Notes under the pieces: generated by a model
Told to the model about the DNA's origin: nothing
The model's database searches: none
What the model saw: only the letters and a program-made list of their open reading frames with translations
Shown here: piece by piece, positions 8,315 through 16,840 of the stretch
Layout of the letters: every line of letters starts with the position of its first letter
Numbering within the stretch: position 1 is the first letter of the stretch
Assembly (NCBI GenBank): GCA_001899255.1
Contig: MKVX01000020.1
Location: forward strand, 1 to 64,000
DNA: 64,000 nucleotides
Origin: Rhizobiales bacterium 62-47
GTDB lineage: Bacteria; Pseudomonadota; Alphaproteobacteria; Rhizobiales; Xanthobacteraceae
Direction: 5' to 3'
Position numbers and translations under genes: made by a program

Positions 8315-9211
8315 ATGGGGACGAAATATCTAACGCTCACGCAACTCGGCTGGGATCATTTCCGCGTGGTGCTGGAAGTGGCCCGAACCGGAACGCTGAT
8401 AGCCGCAGCGCGACGGCTTGGCGTCGATCAATCGACCGTCAGCAGGCGCCTCGCACAGGTGGAGTTCAGCACCGGAGGCACAATCTTCAAACGCAACCGG
8501 CAAGGATTGTCGCTGACGCGCCTGGGCAACGAGGTATTTTCGCGTATCGAGAAGATGGAGGCTGCCCTTCTCGAAATCCAAGGCTTCGCGAGCCAGGGAA
8601 CAGATGTCACCGGGTGCGTGACCATCGCGTCCATGGAGGGTGTCGGTTCATTGCTGATTGCCCGCTCTCTCAAGGCGATATCGGTTGGCTATCCGGGGAT
8701 CGAGGTTCATCTGATCACCACGTCGAACCATGTCGATATTTCGAGACGTGAGGCCGATATCTTCGTCAGCTTTTTTGAACCGCCGTCCGCTTCACTGACG
8801 ACGCAGAAAATTGCCGACGTCCGGTTTCATCTTTATGCGAGCGACGAATATATCAATGGGCGAGCGATCATGCAGCCGGCGGACCTGCGCGACGAAACAT
8901 TCATTGGCTATATCGACGATCCGACCTACATCCCTTCGGCGCGATGGCTTGAGGATATTGTCGAGCACCCGAAGATTGGCTTCCGCGCGACAAGCATGTT
9001 CTCCCAGATGAATGCCGCGCAGCAGGGCCTCGGCATCGTCATGCTGCCGTCCTATGCGCAAGCCGAATCCTCCGGCTTGCGCAAGATCGTTCCGGAGAGC
9101 TTCACGACCTTGCCTCTCTTCATCAGCGTGCAGCAGGACTTGCCGTTCCTGCCGCACAAACGCGCCGTCTACGATTCCCTGCTCGGCTATCTCGGCGAGA
9201 TCGCGAACTGA
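8315..9211 (+). CDS. LysR family transcriptional regulator
   Basis: 298 aa. The N-terminal helix-turn-helix is clear (FRVVLEVARTGTLIAAARRLGVDQSTVSRRLAQVE), followed by the substrate-binding domain, with a divergent second lobe ending DLPFLPHKRAVYDSLLGYLGEIAN. The DQSTVSRRLAQVE form belongs to the LTTR subgroup seen near dehydrogenase and transporter genes. It follows the IclR gene closely on the same strand and is convergent with the DUF1185 gene. The target may be the divergent DUF1185/mmsA promoter region around 10 kb; that is inference. Confidence 0.88.
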   Translation: MGTKYLTLTQLGWDHFRVVLEVARTGTLIAAARRLGVDQSTVSRRLAQVEFSTGGTIFKRNRQGLSLTRLGNEVFSRIEKMEAALLEIQGFASQGTDVTGCVTIASMEGVGSLLIARSLKAISVGYPGIEVHLITTSNHVDISRREADIFVSFFEPPSASLTTQKIADVRFHLYASDEYINGRAIMQPADLRDETFIGYIDDPTYIPSARWLEDIVEHPKIGFRATSMFSQMNAAQQGLGIVMLPSYAQAESSGLRKIVPESFTTLPLFISVQQDLPFLPHKRAVYDSLLGYLGEIAN

Positions 9212-9313
9212 CATCGCCGTCGGAGACGTTCACGACAAGCGAACCCTATCTCTCCCTCCAATTTCGCGGCAGGCGACCCTGCCGCGGCAACGGAAGGAGG
9301 ATGGATCGTCGGT

Positions 9314-9931
9314 TTACTTGCGCGCGGCCTTGATGTCGGCAACCAGTTTGGCGACCGTATCCGCGCTGGCCCCGGCGATGCGCGCGTTGACCCGCGCGGT
9401 GCCGTAGCCCACGAAAAGCGCGATTTCGTTGGCTGCCGGAGCTCCGGGGATTGAAACCGTCGTCGCATCCATCGCATCGTAATCCCAGGCATCGTCGGCG
9501 CCGCCGAAGATGATGTCGATCGATGTCCCGGGACCGGCCACCTTGGCGTTTCCGGGAATCAGCGCGGGACCGGCACCGAGCGCCTTGCGCATGGCAAGGC
9601 CGATGCGCGGATGAATGAGGGCACCGCCCTGCTCGATGTCACCGTCGCTTCCGACGATAACACCCTTGCCGTAGGCGCGCGGCCGCTCGAGATCCGTAAA
9701 ACGCGCCAGCGCGCGCTGCGCCAGCACTGTCCCGACCTCGACCGAGATTTCAGCAAGACGCGCGATGGTCTCCTGCGTCGCGGCGCCCGTGCCCGCGAAG
9801 GGATTCTCAAACACGGCTCCGGCAACGACGTGGCGCACCGGCCGATCGGACGGCTTGCCGGCTTCGCTCAGCGTCTCCCTCTCAAAGAGGTGAAACTGCC
9901 GGACTTTCACCGATTTGATTTCATCAGCCAT
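9314..9931 (-). CDS. DUF1185 (amino acid synthesis family) protein
   Basis: 205 aa, no signal peptide. It resembles the small DUF1185 family (PF06684, named amino acid synthesis in databases without a proven reaction). Recognised features are VRHVVAGAVFENPFAG near residue 40, the alanine-rich helix with VGTVLAQRAL, YGKGVIVGSDGDIEQGGALIHPRIGLAMRKALG, and the acidic IIFGGADDAWDYDAMDATTVSIPGAP strand. The start has a good ribosome binding site (GGGAG). It diverges from mmsA. Family members often sit in catabolic clusters with amidases and LIV transporters, as here. Confidence 0.8.
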   Translation of the reverse strand: MADEIKSVKVRQFHLFERETLSEAGKPSDRPVRHVVAGAVFENPFAGTGAATQETIARLAEISVEVGTVLAQRALARFTDLERPRAYGKGVIVGSDGDIEQGGALIHPRIGLAMRKALGAGPALIPGNAKVAGPGTSIDIIFGGADDAWDYDAMDATTVSIPGAPAANEIALFVGYGTARVNARIAGASADTVAKLVADIKAARK

Positions 9932-10024
9932 GCTTTCTCTCCCAGGGAATTATCCAAATGTTGCAGACGATATCGCTTCCATGACGAACGTATTGACCCG
10001 TTGCCACTCTGTCAGGCGGCAAGA

Positions 10025-10038
10025 ATGCATGGTTGCAT
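10025..10038. promoter_or_regulatory. Short inverted repeat between DUF1185 and mmsA
   Basis: ATGCA, a four-base spacer TGGT, then TGCAT form a perfect inverted repeat within the 229-base divergent region between the DUF1185 gene and mmsA. Its position suits an operator for one of the two regulators upstream, but the motif is short and could be chance. Confidence 0.3.
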
Positions 10039-10160
10039 GCGGATTTCCCGACATGAGAGGTGGAGTTCGATCCGTATGGTGATGGCGCTTGGGACTTTCT
10101 CGAAACAACGCGATGGCCGCGGCCGATGGGTCTGGGCGGCTGTCGCGTAAAGGAGGCAGC

Positions 10161-11678
10161 ATGAACGCCGTTGCAGAGCTAAGAGTGAACAGTATCTCAC
10201 ATTGGATCGATGGCAAATTGGTCGACGGGACATCCGGACGGACGTCCGACGTTTACAATCCGGCGATCGGCGCCGTGAGCGCGCGCGTCGGGCTCGCCAG
10301 CACGGCTGATGTGGATGCCGCCGTCGCGGCGGCCAAGGCCGCCTTTCCGGCCTGGTCGGAAACCCCGCCACTTCGGCGCGCGCGCATCCTGTTCAAGTTC
10401 AAGGAACTGCTCGATCAGAACCATGACAAGCTCGCCGAGATGATCACGCGCGAGCATGGCAAGGTGTTTTCGGATGCCAGAGGCGAAGTGACGCGCGGCG
10501 TCGAAGTTGTCGAGTTTGCATGCGGCATTCCCAATCTCCTCAAATCCGAATTCACCGACAATATCGGCGGCGGTATCGACAACTGGAATTTGCGGCAGCC
10601 GCTCGGCGTGGTCGCCGGCGTGACACCGTTCAATTTTCCGGTCATGGTTCCGATGTGGATGTTTCCAGTTGCCATCGCCTGCGGCAACACCTTTGTGCTC
10701 AAGCCTTCCGAGCGCGATCCATCGCCGAGCCTGCTGCTGGCGGAACTACTCAAGCAAGCGGGCTTGCCGGACGGCGTATTCAACGTCGTCAATGGGGACA
10801 AGTTCGCGGTGGACGCCCTGCTCGCCCACCCGGATGTCGAAGCCTTGTCCTTTGTCGGATCGACGCCGATCGCGGAGTATTTCTACAAGGAAGGGACAAG
10901 CCACGGTAAGCGGGTTCAGGCGCTTGGTGGCGCCAAGAATCATCTCCTCGTCATGCCGGACGCCAATCTCGATCAGGTTGTCGATGCATTGATCGGCGCG
11001 GCTTACGGCTCGGCGGGCGAGCGCTGCATGGCGATCTCCGTCGCGGTGACTGTCGGAGACATCGCCGACAAGCTCGTTCCACGACTGGCCGAACGCGCCA
11101 GCGCCCTGAAAATCCGCAATGGCATGGATGCCGAAGCGGAAATGGGACCGTTGGTCACAGGTGCCCACCGGGCCAAGGTCGAAGGCTACATCGCGAGGGG
11201 ACAAGGCGAAGGCGCCACGCTCGTCGTGGACGGGAGAGGCCACGACGTCGACGGACACGAGAACGGGTTCTACGTCGGCGGCACGCTGTTCGACCACGTC
11301 ACACCCGACATGACCATCTACAAGGATGAAATCTTCGGGCCGGTTCTCTCGGTCGTGCGTGTGAAGGATCTTGCGGAAGCATTAGCGCTCATCAACGCCC
11401 ATGAGTTCGGCAATGGCGTTTCCTGCTACACCAGCGACGGCGGCGTCGCACGGGTCTTCTCGCGCCAGATCAAGGCCGGCATGGTCGGCATCAATGTGCC
11501 GATTCCCGTGCCGATGGCCTGGCATTCGTTCGGTGGATGGAAGCGATCGCTGTTCGGCGATCATCATGCCTATGGCGAGGAAGGCATTCGGTTCTACACG
11601 CGCTACAAGAGCATCATGCAGCGCTGGCCGGACAGCATCGACAAAGGCGCCGAGTTCACCATGCCGGTCGCAAAGTGA
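10161..11678 (+). CDS. mmsA: Methylmalonate-semialdehyde dehydrogenase (CoA-acylating)
   Basis: 505 aa, the usual length for MmsA/IolA. Converts methylmalonate or malonate semialdehyde plus CoA and NAD to propionyl- or acetyl-CoA, in valine, inositol, beta-alanine or pyrimidine breakdown. Landmarks are [12 protein letters not shown] at the start, [36 protein letters not shown] and the catalytic cysteine in [11 protein letters not shown]. The ATG at 10161 has a near-perfect AAAGGAGG ribosome binding site seven bases upstream; a longer frame from 10089 is rejected on that basis. With the LIV-like importer and two regulators it points to catabolism of an imported amino-acid-like compound. Confidence 0.93.
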   Translation: MNAVAELRVNSISHWIDGKLVDGTSGRTSDVYNPAIGAVSARVGLASTADVDAAVAAAKAAFPAWSETPPLRRARILFKFKELLDQNHDKLAEMITREHGKVFSDARGEVTRGVEVVEFACGIPNLLKSEFTDNIGGGIDNWNLRQPLGVVAGVTPFNFPVMVPMWMFPVAIACGNTFVLKPSERDPSPSLLLAELLKQAGLPDGVFNVVNGDKFAVDALLAHPDVEALSFVGSTPIAEYFYKEGTSHGKRVQALGGAKNHLLVMPDANLDQVVDALIGAAYGSAGERCMAISVAVTVGDIADKLVPRLAERASALKIRNGMDAEAEMGPLVTGAHRAKVEGYIARGQGEGATLVVDGRGHDVDGHENGFYVGGTLFDHVTPDMTIYKDEIFGPVLSVVRVKDLAEALALINAHEFGNGVSCYTSDGGVARVFSRQIKAGMVGINVPIPVPMAWHSFGGWKRSLFGDHHAYGEEGIRFYTRYKSIMQRWPDSIDKGAEFTMPVAK

Positions 11679-11878
11679 CTGGCGGAGCGGGATGACAACC
11701 GTCGACCGTCCCGCTCCACCCCAAAACGCGCCGTCGCTCGCCTTCGTCGCCAGCGACGGACCAAGCCGCCGATATGATCGCCTAGGCCGGAACAGGCCGC
11801 ATGGAGAAACCCAACGATCCCGCGTCGCACGGGACATTGGCACAACGACGGGTGATGTCAGGTTTTGCGGGGACAAGA

Positions 11879-11953
<75 letters not shown>

Positions 11954-12024
11954 GGATACCTTGAAAAGGGTCGCCGTCCCTATATCGGCTCTCTGCCGGA
12001 CAGGCAAGGACACCTTGCGGAGAA

Positions 12025-12384
12025 TTACGCCGCCAGCAACTTATTCACTTCGCTGACCAATTCGCGCAGGTGCACCGGTTTAGCCAGCACCTTGGCGTTT
12101 TTTGGCGCCTCGGAATCGGCATTCAGCGCCACCGCCGCAAATCCGGTGATGAACATAATCTTGATATCCGGGTCCAGTTCGGAGGCCCGGCGCGCCAATT
12201 CGATCCCGTCCATCTCCGGCATCACGATGTCGGTTAGAAGCATTTCAAACGGTTCCTCGCGCAACCTCTGATAGGCTGAAAGGCCGTTGTCGTAGGACGA
12301 AACCTGATAACCGGCGTTTTCCAACGCCTTGACCAGGAAACGGCGCATGTCGTTGTCGTCTTCGGCGAGGAGGATTTTGTGCAT
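12025..12384 (-). CDS. cpdR: CpdR-type single-domain response regulator
   Basis: 119 aa receiver domain with no output domain. The acidic pocket is LAEDDN, the phospho-acceptor Asp52 lies in LLTDIVMPEMDG, and the conserved lysine is in VLAKPVHL. Length and sequence match CpdR, which in alphaproteobacteria is phosphorylated through ChpT and controls ClpXP recruitment and so cell-cycle proteolysis. The start MHKILLAEDD is chosen over a 13-codon extension. The tRNA-Val / cpdR / N-formylglutamate amidohydrolase neighbourhood is one I associate with rhizobial genomes. Confidence 0.88.
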   Translation of the reverse strand: MHKILLAEDDNDMRRFLVKALENAGYQVSSYDNGLSAYQRLREEPFEMLLTDIVMPEMDGIELARRASELDPDIKIMFITGFAAVALNADSEAPKNAKVLAKPVHLRELVSEVNKLLAA

Positions 12385-12515
12385 GGCGTTTGACGGGCGA
12401 ATCCAAATGAGGAACCAATGCATCCACTAAGCCCGAGAGTTGGTAAATTTCGGGTGAAAGCCGGCCGCCTCACGATGGCAAACGCCAAACATCGCCAGAC
12501 TGTTGCCCTTGGCCG

Positions 12516-12539
12516 CGCCCCGGTGAATTCGCCGGGGCG
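12516..12539. other. GC-rich hairpin in the cpdR / amidohydrolase divergent region
   Basis: CGCCCCGG and CCGGGGCG form an eight-base perfect stem with an eight-base loop. The element lies between the divergent starts of cpdR and the amidohydrolase gene. It resembles the stem of the terminator at 19203, but no T-run follows on either strand and no upstream gene would need it. It may be a leader structure or a repeat; the role is unknown. Confidence 0.4.
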
Positions 12540-12677
12540 TTGCGCACGACGGATGGACAAGCCTGCTTTTTCGCTTGGCAGGCCGAGCGGGAATCCCGAC
12601 AATGGGGCTTCGATCAATCGTGCCTTCCGGCCACCTCTCCCCGCCGGAAGTCTGCTTGCAAGGACGGCTGTGTGGCG

Positions 12678-13565
12678 ATGACGCAGTTTGACGACGAGTT
12701 TTCGCCGCCGTTCACCATCGTGGAACCGCCGGCATGGCGGGCGCCGATCATCTTCAACTCACCGCATTCCGGCTCGATCTACCCGCGGCAATTCCTGGCG
12801 GCATCGCGCATCGATGTCGCGGCGCTGCGCCGTTCGGAAGATTCGTTCATGGACGAATTGATCGGCCACCTCAGCAGCCGCGGCTTCCCGGTGGTCAGCG
12901 TCAAATTCCCCCGCTCCTATGTGGACGTCAACCGCGAGCCATACGAGCTCGACCCCCGCATGTTCACCGGCCGGCTGCCGAGTTTCGCCAACACCCGCTC
13001 GATTCGCGTCGCCGGCGGGCTTGGTACCATTCCGCGCGTGGTCGGCGACGGGCAGGAGATCTATCGCGAACGGCTCGATGTCGACGATGCGCTGAACCGC
13101 ATCGAGATGCTGTACAAGCCCTATCATCGCGCGTTGCGCCATCTCATCAACAAGGCGCACAGCACGTTCGGCACGGCGATTCTGATCGATTGCCATTCGA
13201 TGCCGTCGGTCGGCGTCTCGCGCGACGAGCCGCCGCGGCCCGATGTGGTGATCGGCGACCGTTACGGCACCAGCTGCACGCCGGTGTTGCGCGACTGCGT
13301 CGAGGAAACGCTCGGCCAGCTCGGCTATTCGCTCGGCCGCAACAAGCCCTATGCCGGCGGATTCATCACCGAGCACTATGGCAACCCGGCCAGCGGCCTG
13401 CACACCATTCAGATCGAACTCAACCGTGCCATCTACATGGACGAGCGGCGTCGCGAGCGGGGCCCGCGCTTCGCTTCCATCGCTGCCGATTTTACCGTTT
13501 TGGCCGAGGCGCTGGCCATGCTGCCGCTAAGCGACTTCGGCCCATTCCAGGCGGCGGCCGAATAG
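12678..13565 (+). CDS. N-formylglutamate amidohydrolase family protein
   Basis: 295 aa. Belongs to the HutG/N-formylglutamate deformylase family (zinc hydrolase, PF05013). Typical segments are IIFNSPHSGSIYP near residue 32, SEDSFMDELIG, FPRSYVDVNREPYELDPRMF, a YHRALRHLI helix, ILIDCHSMPS with its metal-type Asp/His, and the C-terminal GGFITEHYGNPASGLHTIQIELNRAIYMDE. In histidine catabolism this enzyme releases glutamate and formate, but no other hut gene is nearby, so the true substrate may be another N-formyl or N-acyl amino acid. ATG at 12678 follows a weak ribosome binding site; the longer frame crosses a hairpin region. Confidence 0.88.
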   Translation: MTQFDDEFSPPFTIVEPPAWRAPIIFNSPHSGSIYPRQFLAASRIDVAALRRSEDSFMDELIGHLSSRGFPVVSVKFPRSYVDVNREPYELDPRMFTGRLPSFANTRSIRVAGGLGTIPRVVGDGQEIYRERLDVDDALNRIEMLYKPYHRALRHLINKAHSTFGTAILIDCHSMPSVGVSRDEPPRPDVVIGDRYGTSCTPVLRDCVEETLGQLGYSLGRNKPYAGGFITEHYGNPASGLHTIQIELNRAIYMDERRRERGPRFASIAADFTVLAEALAMLPLSDFGPFQAAAE

Positions 13566-13614
13566 ATCCCCTTCGGGCAAGGCAGCGACCGCGTCGACGC
13601 CCCGTTGCCTGGGC

Positions 13615-13703
13615 AAGAAAAAAGGGCCGCTTGAAACAAGCGGCCCAAGTCTAGGGAGGAAACGCCCAAGGAGGGCAGCGATAACGCGAGGCGTTACCGC
13701 ACT
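13615..13703 (-). ncRNA. Small RNA resembling the suhB/MmgR (alpha-r8) family
   Basis: The minus strand carries an sRNA-like unit with no coding frame. From 5' to 3' it has an 8-bp stem GGTAACGC/GCGTTATC, a small GCCC-TCCTT-GGGC hairpin, the single-stranded anti-Shine-Dalgarno stretch TTTCCTCCCT, and a perfect 10-bp terminator stem followed by TTTTTT. I recall the TTTCCTCCCT segment between two hairpins as the hallmark of the alphaproteobacterial suhB/MmgR RNA family, which in Sinorhizobium limits polyhydroxybutyrate granule accumulation. A promoter like CTTGCG-18-CATATT lies just upstream (about 13735-13705). The 5' end is estimated. It lies close to, and antisense-oriented to, the inositol-phosphatase family gene hisN. 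Confidence 0.72.
13617..13646 (-). terminator. Intrinsic terminator of the small RNA
   Basis: GGGCCGCTTG (13624-13633), loop AAA, CAAGCGGCCC (13637-13646): a perfect 10-bp stem. On the minus strand it is followed by six T residues, as expected for rho-independent termination; on the plus strand it is not. No minus-strand protein gene lies upstream, which is a main reason to infer an sRNA. It may also lie close enough to the amidohydrolase stop to affect that transcript. Confidence 0.8.
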
Positions 13704-14184
13704 GCATCAATATGCCTTCGCGCCGCACAAAACGCAAGAACTTTCGCAATTTTTCTCATGCAAAACACGCATGGCTGTTCCTGTGAACCATGCAACCCAC
13801 TATTGATTTTAGCCAGTATTATCAGAAACATATCCCGGATAGGACATTTCGACGCGGGCTGAATAAGTGAATATACATTCATTATTATCCGAAACCCGCT
13901 CGCTTTGGTGAATGTTTTCGCCCGCGAGGCGGACCCCAACCCGAGCGCCGATTCGACCGCCATTCATCCTGACGCTAACGGCAGAAATCGGCGGCGGGCG
14001 GGATGCGCGTCGGCAGCCTGCGCGCTATAGAGCATGTCCGGCGCTGCTGGGAGGCCGGCCGCCGGGCGAACAGCTCGCGCCACCACTCCCGCGTCAAAAA
14101 CAAATGCCAAAGCCTTGGTTGGGGCTGGGCCGGCGCAAGTCGTTCGAGCCCAACCATCCCAGCCGAGTCATCAGAGAGGTTTTC
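13704..14184. other. Intergenic region between the sRNA promoter and hisN
   Basis: An AT-rich stretch (about 13700-13910) that includes the putative sRNA promoter, then GC-rich sequence up to hisN. Short frames exist on both strands, including an 89-codon minus-strand frame, but none has a plausible ribosome binding site or recognisable sequence. No gene is called. Confidence 0.5.
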
Positions 14185-14979
14185 GTGACGGTCATCGATT
14201 TTACCGCTTTCATCGATCGTCTCGCCACCGCCTCAGGCGAAACCATCCTTCCCTTCTTCCGCACCTCGCTTGGCGTCGACAACAAGGGCTCCAGCAAGCA
14301 TCCGGGACAAAGCTTCGACCCGGTCACGGAAGCCGACCGCGCGGCCGAAGCGGTGATGCGCCGGATGATCACCGCCAGTTTTCCCCAGCACGGCATCGTC
14401 GGCGAAGAGTTCGGCAACGAACGCGAGGACGCCGATTACGTCTGGGTGCTGGACCCGATCGACGGCACCAAATCATTCATTTCCGGCTTTCCGATCTGGG
14501 GCACGCTGATCGCGCTGATGCATCGCGGCGCGCCGGTCTATGGCATGATGCACCAGCCCTACATCGGCGAACGCTTCACCGGCGACAACGGCTCGGCCAG
14601 TTATCGCGGCGCGACCGGCAAGCGCAAACTGACGACACGGCGCTGCACCTCGCTCGGCGAAGCCACGCTGTTCACCACCAGCCCGCTGCTGATGGACACC
14701 GTCGATCGCGCGACCTTCCATCGCGTCGAGGACGAGGTGCGGCTCGCCCGTTATGGCGGCGATTGCTATTCCTATTGCATGCTGGCTGCCGGCCACATCG
14801 ACCTGGTGATCGAGACCGAGCTCAAGCCCTACGATATCGCCGCGCTGATTCCCATCATCGCCGGCGCAGGCGGCATCATCACTACTTGGGACGGCAAACC
14901 GGCGCAGCAAGGCGGACGGATCGTCGCCGCCGGTGACCCGCGCGTCCACGCCGAGGCGCTCGCTCTGCTCAACGCGTGA
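14185..14979 (+). CDS. hisN: Histidinol-phosphatase, inositol-monophosphatase family
   Basis: 264 aa. Member of the Mg-dependent IMPase fold. The metal-binding motifs are visible: GEEFGNE, then WVLDPIDGTKSFISGFPIWGTLI, and the C-terminal YGGDCYSYCMLAAGHIDLVIETELKPYDIAAL. The DGTKSFISGFPIWGTLIAL form is what I associate with HisN-type histidinol-phosphatases, which complete histidine synthesis in bacteria lacking HisB-N; inositol-1-phosphatase activity is an alternative. GTG at 14185 is chosen from the AGAGAGG ribosome binding site seven bases upstream. The ATG-started longer frame from 13912 crosses AT-rich noncoding DNA. Confidence 0.87.
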   Translation: MTVIDFTAFIDRLATASGETILPFFRTSLGVDNKGSSKHPGQSFDPVTEADRAAEAVMRRMITASFPQHGIVGEEFGNEREDADYVWVLDPIDGTKSFISGFPIWGTLIALMHRGAPVYGMMHQPYIGERFTGDNGSASYRGATGKRKLTTRRCTSLGEATLFTTSPLLMDTVDRATFHRVEDEVRLARYGGDCYSYCMLAAGHIDLVIETELKPYDIAALIPIIAGAGGIITTWDGKPAQQGGRIVAAGDPRVHAEALALLNA

Positions 14980-14997
14980 TCCAAAGCGAGATCGTCG

Positions 14998-15042
14998 TCA
15001 TCCTGATGTGCGACACGCGCAGCGTGGAGCCTCGAAGGATGA
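14998..15042. repeat. Short palindromic intergenic repeat (TCATCCT / AGGATGA type)
   Basis: TCATCCT (14998-15004) and AGGATGA (15036-15042) bracket a GC-rich centre with ACACGCGCAGCGT. The same arms, with TCGA next to them, occur in the repeat at 25386-25429, so this is one of a dispersed family. It lies between convergent hisN and the LysR gene and may double as a bidirectional terminator. Confidence 0.5.
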
Positions 15043-15097
15043 GTTAGGCTTTGCTGCGTCCAAGTCAGTCCAGCCATAACCAATCTTGCTTTATCCG

Positions 15098-15997
15098 CTA
15101 CGCCTTGGCGGGCGCGGCACTGCGCAGATGCGCCACCAGTTGCTGCGCCGGGCGCGGCAGCGCCTGCAGGCTGCGCACGCAGATCACCAGCCGCCGCGCC
15201 GCCCAGGCATCGCGGATACGCACGCGCTTGATCGCCATGCTGCGGCTGCAGCGCCGCGCGGCGGCTTCCGGCACCACCGCGACACCGACATCGGCGGCCA
15301 CCATCTGGCAGATGGCATCGAAGTCCTTCAGCCGCGCACGAAAGCGCAACCGCGCGCCGAACCGCGCGGTCTGTGTCGCGAGATGGGTCTGCAATGCGGT
15401 ATTGATCGCCAGCCCAATGAAATCGCGCGCGAGCACGTCGCGGAAGTCGATGGCGCGACGATGCGCCAGCGCATCTTGAGCCGGCACCACCAGCACCAGC
15501 GGGTCGTCGCGAAAGGCAAAGCGCTCAATTCCCTTGGGCAATGCCGCGTCGACGGCAATGCCGATATCGGCGCTGCCCGCCGCGATGGCCTCGGCGATGC
15601 CGATGCTTTCCCGCTCCTCGATATCGACATTCACCTGGGGATGTTCGCGCAGAAAACTCGCTAGTGCGCGTGGCAGATGTTCCGACAGGCCCGACGTGTT
15701 CGCCAGCAGATGAATGCTGCTCTTGAGGCCGCCAGCATAGGCGGCGAGATCCCCCCGCAGCGCCTCGACATCGGCCAGCACGACCCGGGCATGATCGAGC
15801 AGGCTTTCGCCCGCCTCCGTCAGCGAGACGCCGTGGCGGCCGCGCACCAGCAGCGTGACGTCGAGCGCCTGTTCGAGAGTCTTGAGGCGTTCGCTGGCGG
15901 AAGCGACGGCGAGGTGCACGCGCGGCGCCCCATGGGTAATGCTGCGCGCCTCCGCCACGGCGACGAACAACTGCAGATCGACCAGATCGAAACGCAT
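15098..15997 (-). CDS. LysR family transcriptional regulator
   Basis: 299 aa. N-terminal helix-turn-helix LQLFVAVAEARSITHGAPRVHLAVASASERLKTLEQALDVTLLVRG, then a standard LTTR sensor domain (DIGIAVDAALPKGIERFAFRDDPLVLVVP; AADVGVAVVPEAAARR). It diverges from the TauE/SafE transporter gene, with a perfect T-N11-A palindrome in the 88-base gap, so it very probably controls that transporter. This LysR subgroup often regulates anion exporters or sulfur and organic acid genes; the inducer is unknown. Confidence 0.9.
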   Translation of the reverse strand: MRFDLVDLQLFVAVAEARSITHGAPRVHLAVASASERLKTLEQALDVTLLVRGRHGVSLTEAGESLLDHARVVLADVEALRGDLAAYAGGLKSSIHLLANTSGLSEHLPRALASFLREHPQVNVDIEERESIGIAEAIAAGSADIGIAVDAALPKGIERFAFRDDPLVLVVPAQDALAHRRAIDFRDVLARDFIGLAINTALQTHLATQTARFGARLRFRARLKDFDAICQMVAADVGVAVVPEAAARRCSRSMAIKRVRIRDAWAARRLVICVRSLQALPRPAQQLVAHLRSAAPAKA

Positions 15998-16013
15998 CGC
16001 CGCTCCACCAGCT

Positions 16014-16028
16014 TTCGGAATTTCCGAA
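16014..16028. promoter_or_regulatory. LysR-type operator (T-N11-A palindrome)
   Basis: TTCGGAA, one T, TTCCGAA: a perfect seven-base inverted repeat around one base. It contains a T-N11-A box, the general binding motif of LysR regulators. It is 17 bases from the LysR start and 58 bases upstream of the exporter ATG, in the divergent gap. Its symmetry and position make it the likely regulator binding site. Confidence 0.65.
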
Positions 16029-16085
16029 TGATAAATCCGGAACCTCCAGATTGCGCCGATGCCGCCGATCGGTCAATGTGCCGCG

Positions 16086-16838
16086 ATGTCTGAGCCCGGT
16101 CTCATCCTCGTCGTCGCCGTCTTCATGCTCGCCGGATTCGTCAAGGGCGTCATCGGGCTCGGTCTGCCGACGGTGGCAATGGGCCTGCTGGCGACGCGCA
16201 TGGCACCCTCACATGCGCTGGCCATCGTCATCGTGCCGGCGATCCTCACCAACATCTGGCAGACCTTCGGCGGGCCGTATCTGCGCGATATCGTGCGGCG
16301 GTTATGGCCGATGCTGATCGGCCTCACCGCAGGCATCTGGCTCGGCTCAGGCCTGATGACCGGGCCCTATGCGCGCTACGGCACGCTGATCCTTGGCATC
16401 CTGCTGGTAATCTACGGCATCATCGGCCTCGGCAAGATCCGCTTTTACGTGCCGCGTCCGCACGAGAAATGGATCGGCGGCGTCGTCGGGCTGACCACCG
16501 GCGTGGTGTCGGCAGCCACCGGCGTGCAGGTGATTCCGTCGATGCCGTTCATGCAGGCCATCGGACTCGAAAAGGACGAGTTGGTGCAGGCGCTCGGCGT
16601 GTTCTTCACCACCGCGACGGTGGCGCTCGCCTTCGGCCTCGCCGATGCCGGGCTGCTGAATGTGTCCGTTGCGATCCCCGGACTGGTAGCGCTTGCGTCC
16701 GGCTTCGCGGGCATGTTCATTGGCCAGAACGTTCGCACCCGCATGCAGCCGGAGACGTTCCGCCGCTGGTTTCTGATCGCGATGATCGGGCTCGGCATCT
16801 ATCTTGCCGCCGAAGCGATCCACAAAATCTCCGCGTAG
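16086..16838 (+). CDS. TauE/SafE family membrane transporter
   Basis: 250 aa with about seven or eight hydrophobic segments. TauE/SafE features are visible: FMLAGFVKGVIGLGLPTVAMGLLATRM near the N-terminus and a second half beginning WIGGVVGLTTGVVSAATGVQVIPSMPFMQAIGL, reflecting the internal duplication. The family exports sulfite, sulfoacetate or other organosulfur and carboxylate anions. ATG at 16086 gives the usual length; nine extra codons upstream are possible. It is divergent from its presumed LysR regulator. Confidence 0.87.
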   Translation: MSEPGLILVVAVFMLAGFVKGVIGLGLPTVAMGLLATRMAPSHALAIVIVPAILTNIWQTFGGPYLRDIVRRLWPMLIGLTAGIWLGSGLMTGPYARYGTLILGILLVIYGIIGLGKIRFYVPRPHEKWIGGVVGLTTGVVSAATGVQVIPSMPFMQAIGLEKDELVQALGVFFTTATVALAFGLADAGLLNVSVAIPGLVALASGFAGMFIGQNVRTRMQPETFRRWFLIAMIGLGIYLAAEAIHKISA

Positions 16839-16840
16839 GA

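Noticed and set aside
12516..12539. Hairpin before the amidohydrolase gene as a terminator
   Set aside because: The stem is strong but lacks a T-tract on both strands and lies between divergent gene starts, so termination is not supported. It is listed only as a hairpin.
13694..13963. An 89-codon minus-strand frame between the sRNA and hisN
   Set aside because: It covers the sRNA promoter region, has no ribosome binding site and no recognisable protein features.
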